Shown: piece after piece, positions 58,312-64,000 of the stretch
Layout of the letters: each line of letters opens with the position of its first letter
Numbering within the stretch: the first letter of the stretch is position 1
Assembly: GCA_015345905.1 (NCBI GenBank)
Contig: JADDTR010000019.1
Coordinates: 62,001 to 126,000, forward strand
From: Aotearoamyces nothofagi
Taxonomy: Eukaryota > Ascomycota > Leotiomycetes > Leotiales > Tympanidaceae
Direction of reading: 5' to 3'
DNA: 64,000 nucleotides
The notes under the pieces: model-generated
The model's database searches: none
What the model was told of the DNA's origin: nothing
What the model saw: the letters and a program-made list of their open reading frames with translations, nothing else
Program-made: the position numbers and the translations under genes

Positions 58312-58519
58312 ATACCGATGAAGATAATGAATACTGTTGATACCGAATTACGTCTATTTCTAGGCGTGCATGTGCACGTACTAACCCAAAGACATGGGCC
58401 CGCTTTACCCGACTCGTAGCTCCAATTTCACGTCGGAGCTGCATAACGAGCCACCATAGCTTCCTGGAGTAAACACGAAAAATCATGCAGATTGAAGTCG
58501 CATCACGGCTCCACAGACT

Positions 58520-61500
58520 ATGGCCCTTAGCCGACGAGATGTAATTCTAGCAGGTATCGCAGCCTTCATCGCCTGGGGTTATGCTGTCAGCTGGGTCCCG
58601 TCGTTAAGATGGACCGGGTACGCTTTCACAGCGGGGCTGCTGCTTTCACTCCTAACACTCACAGCGCTCCTCATTTCGACGTCGAGAGGTATAGAGTATG
58701 GCTCAAAAAAGGGTATATCGAGACCCAAGGGACTCGCATTTCTCGGGGTGTCTGTATGGAAGTCAGAAGTTGCGGCAATTCGGAGTCGACAGCTCTATAA
58801 GAAGCAACCACTCTACGCTGAGTCTTTTATGGTCTCCGCTGCGCTGGATGAGCTATTAGACCTTACACTGCGGGACTTTGTAAAATCATGGTATTCGAAT
58901 ATAAGCAGCAATCCAACTTTTACCAACGAAGTCGACAAAGTACTCAGGGCTGCTATTAGTAGCATCCGAGATAAGCTCTTTGAGACAGATCTAGTTGGTG
59001 TGGTCACCGCGCGCTTTGTACCCATCATGACAGCCCATTTCAAAGATTTCTACGACGCAGAAAGAGCTGTTCGAGGCAAGCATCTGAACCGCAGCGTCAC
59101 AGAGTCGGAGGAATTGGATCTAGCAATAGCGGGGAAATATAAAGATGGGAAATTGCACCCTGCGGTTTCTCTGGCATACTCGGACACTCGACTTACTCAG
59201 CAAGAGTACCTACGCAAGCTGGCAAGGTGGCTTCTCCCCCAAGTCCTGCCTGAAGATGCGACCACAAGTCGAGCTATAATGGTTCTTATTGAGGAACTCG
59301 TAGGATGTGCGGTGCTATACCCGATTATGCAAATGGTCTCAGACCCAGATACATGGAACCAAATAATGGAAGCTTATGTTCGTCTAAGCTGATGGTATCG
59401 CAGTAAAAGGATATGCTAACGTTATGCAGGGTCGTACTATGCTGCAAGACCGATCGACAGTTCGTAAACTTCGCGCTGCACTTGATGAGCATGCCTCTCC
59501 CGCCCCAAAATCCCAGCGGGCATTGCCATTTCCGAGGTTGCTACCGAAGGATAATGAGCGACAATTTGAGAAGTTCATACGCGCGGTTCGCAAGGTTAAT
59601 AATTTGTCAGACGCCAGACGTTTCCGGAGTGAGGTCTCAAGTCAATTAAAAAGAGACGTGCAGAGGGAAGCATCAGATACAGTCTACCTACGTCGCCTTG
59701 AGATAGGTAAAAAGATACTCGATCAAAAGGTAAATCAGTTGGCTGCTGGTGGGCAGTGGAGTCAGAATGGGGGTACTGCATTACCACATGGCTCTCGAAA
59801 TAGTGACTTAGGAATATCGAAGCTTGAAACTGCATCGCTTGTTGACCTACTGCATGATTCTTCTGGACTGTCATATTTCATGGAGTACATGGACAGGCAA
59901 CATCTCATGCCTATCGTCCAGTTTTGGATTGTTGTGGATGGGTTTCGCAACCCTCTCGAGGAGGATGTTGCTGAGGAAGATGAGATGCCAGCTAATCTAC
60001 CACCATGGACAGAGTCCGATAGAATAGATCTTGCACAAATCCACGAAGCGTACTTGTCCAAGCCTGAGCTAGACATACCAGACTCATCTAAGCAAGCTGT
60101 TCGGGGATTTTTAAAGGCCGGAAAAGATGCCACACAACAGCAATATTACATGGCTCGCAGAGCAATCCTTCAAGCACAGACAACTGCATTGGAAGGAATG
60201 CAGGCAAAGTACTACGATGATTTTAAGAAATCTGACCTTTTCTATAAGTGCCTCGCGGCTGAAGAGGCATCGAAAAGGATGGCTGCATCAGCATCGGCAA
60301 ACCAGTTCGGGGCTACTGCTACGAGGCCCATACCTTCTAGAGTGATGTCAGCTCAAGGACTTGTTTCCAAACCAACTCCAATATCTCGCGCCCAGTCACT
60401 CTTTGCGCCGAGAAAGGCTGGCTTGCAACGCACCGCTGCCTCTTCCACCGATCTTTCTAACACACATCCGAAGCAGATTACCGACCTGACTTCTTCACAG
60501 GCATCATTAGACAGTGAACTAGATACACCATTATTCGATGATGATGATGACTTGGACGGTGAAGCTCTTAATGGCTCTATACAAAGTCTTGATCGCGAAG
60601 TTGACCTACATGAGGAAACACCGACACCAGATCATCACGTTGTTAAAGCGATGGAAGCCGCTTTGAATGATATCATGGAGGATGTACCTGACGATAAAGA
60701 TTTGCGAGGCTCCCTCTTTGGCGATGAATCGCCCGCAACCAGTCTACTATCCCCAAAAGAAAATGATTCGCCTCGAAGTTCTATCGACGTGTCTCGTACA
60801 GATCTTTTCCACAAGGACGACAAGAAGAGCTTGGCATCATTAGGGTTAGTGAACACTTCTTCCCGGATCGGTGTCTTCGCCGACGATGACTTGTTTCCTG
60901 ATGAAGAAAAGTTCATCGCTGATGAGCATGATGACCCTGATGAGGATAAGGAAGAGGACGAAGAGGATGAGATCCACGAAGCTGCACCGGGTGATCTAGG
61001 CCTTGCAGAGGCTATCACAGCTCTAACTGTAGACATTGATCGTCTTATTGCGCAAAATGCTGTTATTGATTCACTGACGCGAAAAGCTGAGCTTACCAAC
61101 AATACTGCTGAGTTAAGAATCTTGCGCAAGTCAAAATCAAGCATGGACAGAGAGATCCGCCGAAAAGAACTCCAGCGACAACAATATGTTGTTCAGGAAA
61201 GTGACAACAGCTTATACGGTCGATCAACAATCAAGATCAAGTCAATTATGGTTGGAAAAGAAGAAGATGGCCGCGAGTATGCTGTCTATGTGGTTGAGGT
61301 ACATCGCAAAGCAGGAGAACAGATGCCCGCAGCATCTTGGGTCGTTACTCGGCGATATAGCGAGTTTCACGAACTACACCAACGCCTTCGAGAGAAATAT
61401 CCTTCTGTAAGGAACCTTGATTTCCCTAGAAGGCGAATGATGTTGAAGTTGCAAAACGATTTTCTGCATAAGCGCCGCTTAGCATTAGAGAAGTACTTGA

Positions 61501-62339
61501 GGGAGTTGCTCCTGCTGCCCGATGTGTGCCGCAGTCGAGATCTCCGTTCCTTCCTGTCACAGAGTGTTATTGCACCTGGAGCCAGTACATTGAGTCAACT
61601 GGAAGATAAAAAGGACATGGTCAGCCGTTTCTACAATTCAGTCACAGATGGAATGGAAGATATTCTAGGCAATATACCTGTGATTGAGCAGCTATCAGCT
61701 GCAAGTCAAAATCTTCTTTCAGCAGCGACAACCCAGCTATCTACAATGCCATTGACAGTCGGAGAAGATCCGTTAACGGCTGCTGAGGCAGAAGCCGAGC
61801 TCAATGCTTTTGAGAACAGAGAACTGGAGCCGTTCGTCAAGCCGATATGCGACATCTTCCTCGAAGTTTTCGAACTCAATCGTGGTAATAATTGGTTAAG
61901 GGGACGAGCCGTTGTTGTTGTGCTACATCAACTACTTGGTGGAACTATAGAACGTAAAGTCCGTGAAATTGTAAAAGTCCTTGTTCAAGAGGATGCCATA
62001 ATCAAATACATCACCTTTCTCAGGGATACCATGTGGCCTAATGGACAGCGGCGAGATCCTAAGCCAAGGACAGCGAATGAGAAAAGTAAAAGTCGGACCG
62101 AGGCAAGTCTGATGCTTGCTACGCTTGTGCCAGATCTCGCTGGGAGTGTAGTTGGGAGGATCAATGCACAAGCTGCAAGTCGGAGAATCTTTGCCACTTT
62201 CAACAATATCAGGTTGAAGTGAGTGCCGAGAACCAAACTCAAGATCACAGCTCTATGCTAACACCCCTCTAGTTCACATCTTGCCTTTACACTTCTTGAT
62301 GAGATTATAGATGTTTTATTTGGAAGTACGAAGGCATAA
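58520..62339 (+). CDS. MDM1: Mdm1/SNX13-type sorting nexin: PXA, RGS, PX and nexin C domains
   Basis: ER-anchored tether at ER-vacuole/lipid-droplet contacts (yeast Mdm1; animal SNX13/14/25). Exons 58520-59377, 59430-62218 and 62273-62339 give 1237 residues; the 67-nt last exon adds NSHLAFTLLDEIIDVLFGST and is needed to complete the nexin C end. Two membrane helices at about residues 8-55 (VILAGIAAFIAWGYAVSW; LLLSLLTLTALLIS) anchor it; PXA domain at about 85-300 (ALDELLDLTLRDFVKSWY; ARFVPIMTAHFKDF); RGS domain at about 427-570 (DSSGLSYFMEYMDRQHLMP); an acidic disordered linker at about 650-800; PX domain at about 880-990 (WVVTRRYSEFHELHQRLRE, then PSVRNLDFPRRRMMLKLQND); nexin C at about 1080-1237 (VVVLHQLLGGTIERKVREI). 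The RGS domain in this family is not known to act on G proteins. TRM8 lies 208 bases upstream. Confidence 0.95.
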
Positions 62340-63147
62340 CCGGACATTCTAGCGTAGGCGTTTTGGTTAGAGTATGGGATGTACAAGGTTGCATTGCATC
62401 TACGGAGTACGGTGCTTGCGGGGTTTGGCTAAATGCCACATTTGGCTTGGCCAATTGATTGAATGGTAAAATGCACATAATGGTATTATTTCGGGCGAAC
62501 CCAGGAATGATGCACGCAGCACGTGAGCCAAAATATGGTATAATCTGAGCGAATTGGTCCCGGCGGAGGGCACAAGATATGTACACGCTTGGCTACTCAA
62601 CACCAACCACAATTTTTTCGGTAGTCTCAAAAATGCCAAAAAATTCCAAAAAGAGCAAAAGACTCTCCAGGCCTCACCCTCAGTGAGACCTGGATACAGA
62701 AAATCTAATGATTTTACTCGGAGCTAATATCCTGCCCCCCAAAGCTCGCTACTTTGATTGCAGTCGTCTGAATTGTCGTATTTTGGGGTGTTGTCGAAAT
62801 TGTCAGTCCATCTCTTTTATCAGCTTGTCCCGAGTGCTGGTCCCTCTTCCAGGCACTGCCACTGACCTAAGTTGTTAAAGCGATTTTGCTTATTTGCTTA
62901 TATGTACTCGAGGTGAAGTCGACTTCATGAGGCTGAGCCTAGCTGTAATTAGCCTGGCGAGGCGCTAAGCGGCAAGGCTGAAAGGACGTTGTGCACGACG
63001 ACGCAACACAAACCTCTCCCATAATTCCATGATTATCACAGAATACTTAATGTATAAGCCGCTATTCCTGATATATTGACCGGCCATAAATTCAAGGTCC
63101 CATATTTTACATCGGCACATTTGTATTTCCGGCGTCGCGCTGCATAG
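62340..63147. other. Intergenic region between MDM1 and VPS25
   Basis: 808 bases with the MDM1 terminator and VPS25 promoter. Contains two nearby copies of aaaaattcc-type A/T text at about 62639-62653. No coding sequence supported. Confidence 0.5.
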
Positions 63148-63822
63148 ATGAACCCCTCCCCCCCACCCAATGGCCTCAAGCCGCCTACCGGCGCCTTCTC
63201 CTTCCCGCGAGAGTATCACTTCCCGCCCTTCTTCACGAGGCAGGACAACCAGGTCACGTACCACTCGCAATGCACGAAATGGGGCAGCCTGATACTAGCA
63301 TACTGCCGGGCGCACAGGATCTGGAAACTGTCCTTGATCGACGCCGTCGAGAGCGAGCTGTTCTGGAACAGTAAGATCAACAAGCGTATGGGCATTAGTG
63401 ATGCGAGAGAGATGGTGGAGTTTTTGAGGAGGGAGGGGAGGGCGGAGTGGGTTGGGAAGGGCGAGACGGAGAGAAATATTGCCTGGGTTTGGTGGAGGAA
63501 TCCCGAGGAGTGGGCGGGGTTGATTGCGGACTGGGTGAGTTGCATTATTTTGGTGGTGTCAGCTGGTACTGAGTTTTGGATAGGTTGATGAGACGGGGCA
63601 GAAGAATACAGTTCTTACGTTGTATGAGCTTACAGAGAGTGAAGCTACAACATCACAAGGTACGCCTGCTCATTCTGTGGAGGAATGCTTTGCTAATTAG
63701 GCACGGCAGAATTTCATGGAATGGATCCAGAGTTATTACAAAGAGCGCTGAGTGTCTTGGTGAAGCGTGGCAGAGCGCAGGTGTTTGGGCAGGAGGATCA
63801 ACAAGGAGTCAAGTTCTTTTAA
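63148..63822 (+). CDS. VPS25: ESCRT-II subunit Vps25
   Basis: ESCRT-II component in endosomal multivesicular-body formation; two copies flank Vps22/Vps36 and recruit Vps20. Exons 63148-63534, 63584-63659 and 63710-63822 give 191 residues, within the family range. Two winged helices: the first with FPREYHFPPFFTRQDNQVTY and WGSLILAYCRAHRIWKLSLI, including the PPFF motif that contacts the core; the second with EWAGLIADWVDETGQKNTVL, TLYELTESEATTSQEFHGMD and LQRALSVLVKRGRAQVFGQE, ending QQGVKFF. Start is the first ATG; the leader in front is short. Confidence 0.95.
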
Positions 63823-64000
63823 TGTTTATTGAAGCTGATGGTCATGCATTGGGAGGCGTTCTACGAAACATTTACACTGTCCAACTAAGTACCAATATCA
63901 TACTAACAACCCGAGTATGGTATCTCAATCACCATGTCTTTACCCATAATACGCCATGTAACACCCCTATGTACTTATCAAGAACTATTCAATTCTTTAA

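Overview
The window is nuclear DNA of a filamentous ascomycete (Pezizomycotina; the gene styles fit Leotiomycetes, but that rank is a guess). The evidence is compact genes with one to four short GT/AG introns (about 45-320 nt), ctaac-type branch sites, 30 kDa AAC-type carrier and ribosomal-protein genes with fungal features, and fungal-only families (Rxt2, Opi3, Mdm1, a cut12-like spindle pole protein). I recognise 22 protein-coding genes. No tRNA, rRNA, CRISPR array, intact transposon or virus-like element was seen.

Left part (1-29 kb): RXT2 (minus, runs off the left edge), a 5'-shortened TRAPPC11/Gryzun gene, a small Gly/Tyr/Ser-rich protein with a Cys repeat, the mitochondrial ADP/ATP carrier, a 2.3 kb repeat-rich gap, a cut12-like coiled-coil protein, the head-to-head ribosomal pair RPS5/RPS25, a cytochrome b5-like MAPR protein, a DUF829/TMEM53-type protein, an EF-hand MscS channel, an NDUFAF5-like methyltransferase, a C2H2 protein with about 19 fingers, and ARPC5 of the Arp2/3 complex.

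Middle (29.2-41.2 kb): about 12 kb in which I find no credible gene. It is made of strand-biased low-complexity DNA, many micro- and minisatellites, copies of a GC-rich dispersed repeat, and a sequence gap (one N) bordered by a 250-nt G run that carries a T exactly every 31 nt, which looks like an assembly artefact.

Right part (41.2-64 kb): dense housekeeping genes. OPI3 (phosphatidylcholine synthesis), TAF4 (TFIID) divergent from YSH1 (pre-mRNA 3' cleavage nuclease), a type II membrane protein with a large Ser/Thr-rich ectodomain, a CCDC174-like nuclear protein divergent from HOM6 (homoserine dehydrogenase, with a TGACTCA cross-pathway-control site in the shared promoter), a small two-exon membrane protein that a simple ORF scan misses, TRM8 (tRNA m7G46), MDM1 (PXA-RGS-PX tether) and VPS25 (ESCRT-II). 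These genes do not form one pathway; they are a normal fungal chromosome arm. The most noteworthy items are the shortened TRAPPC11, the overlooked small membrane gene, the zinc-finger array, the dispersed GC-rich repeat and the artefactual G run.
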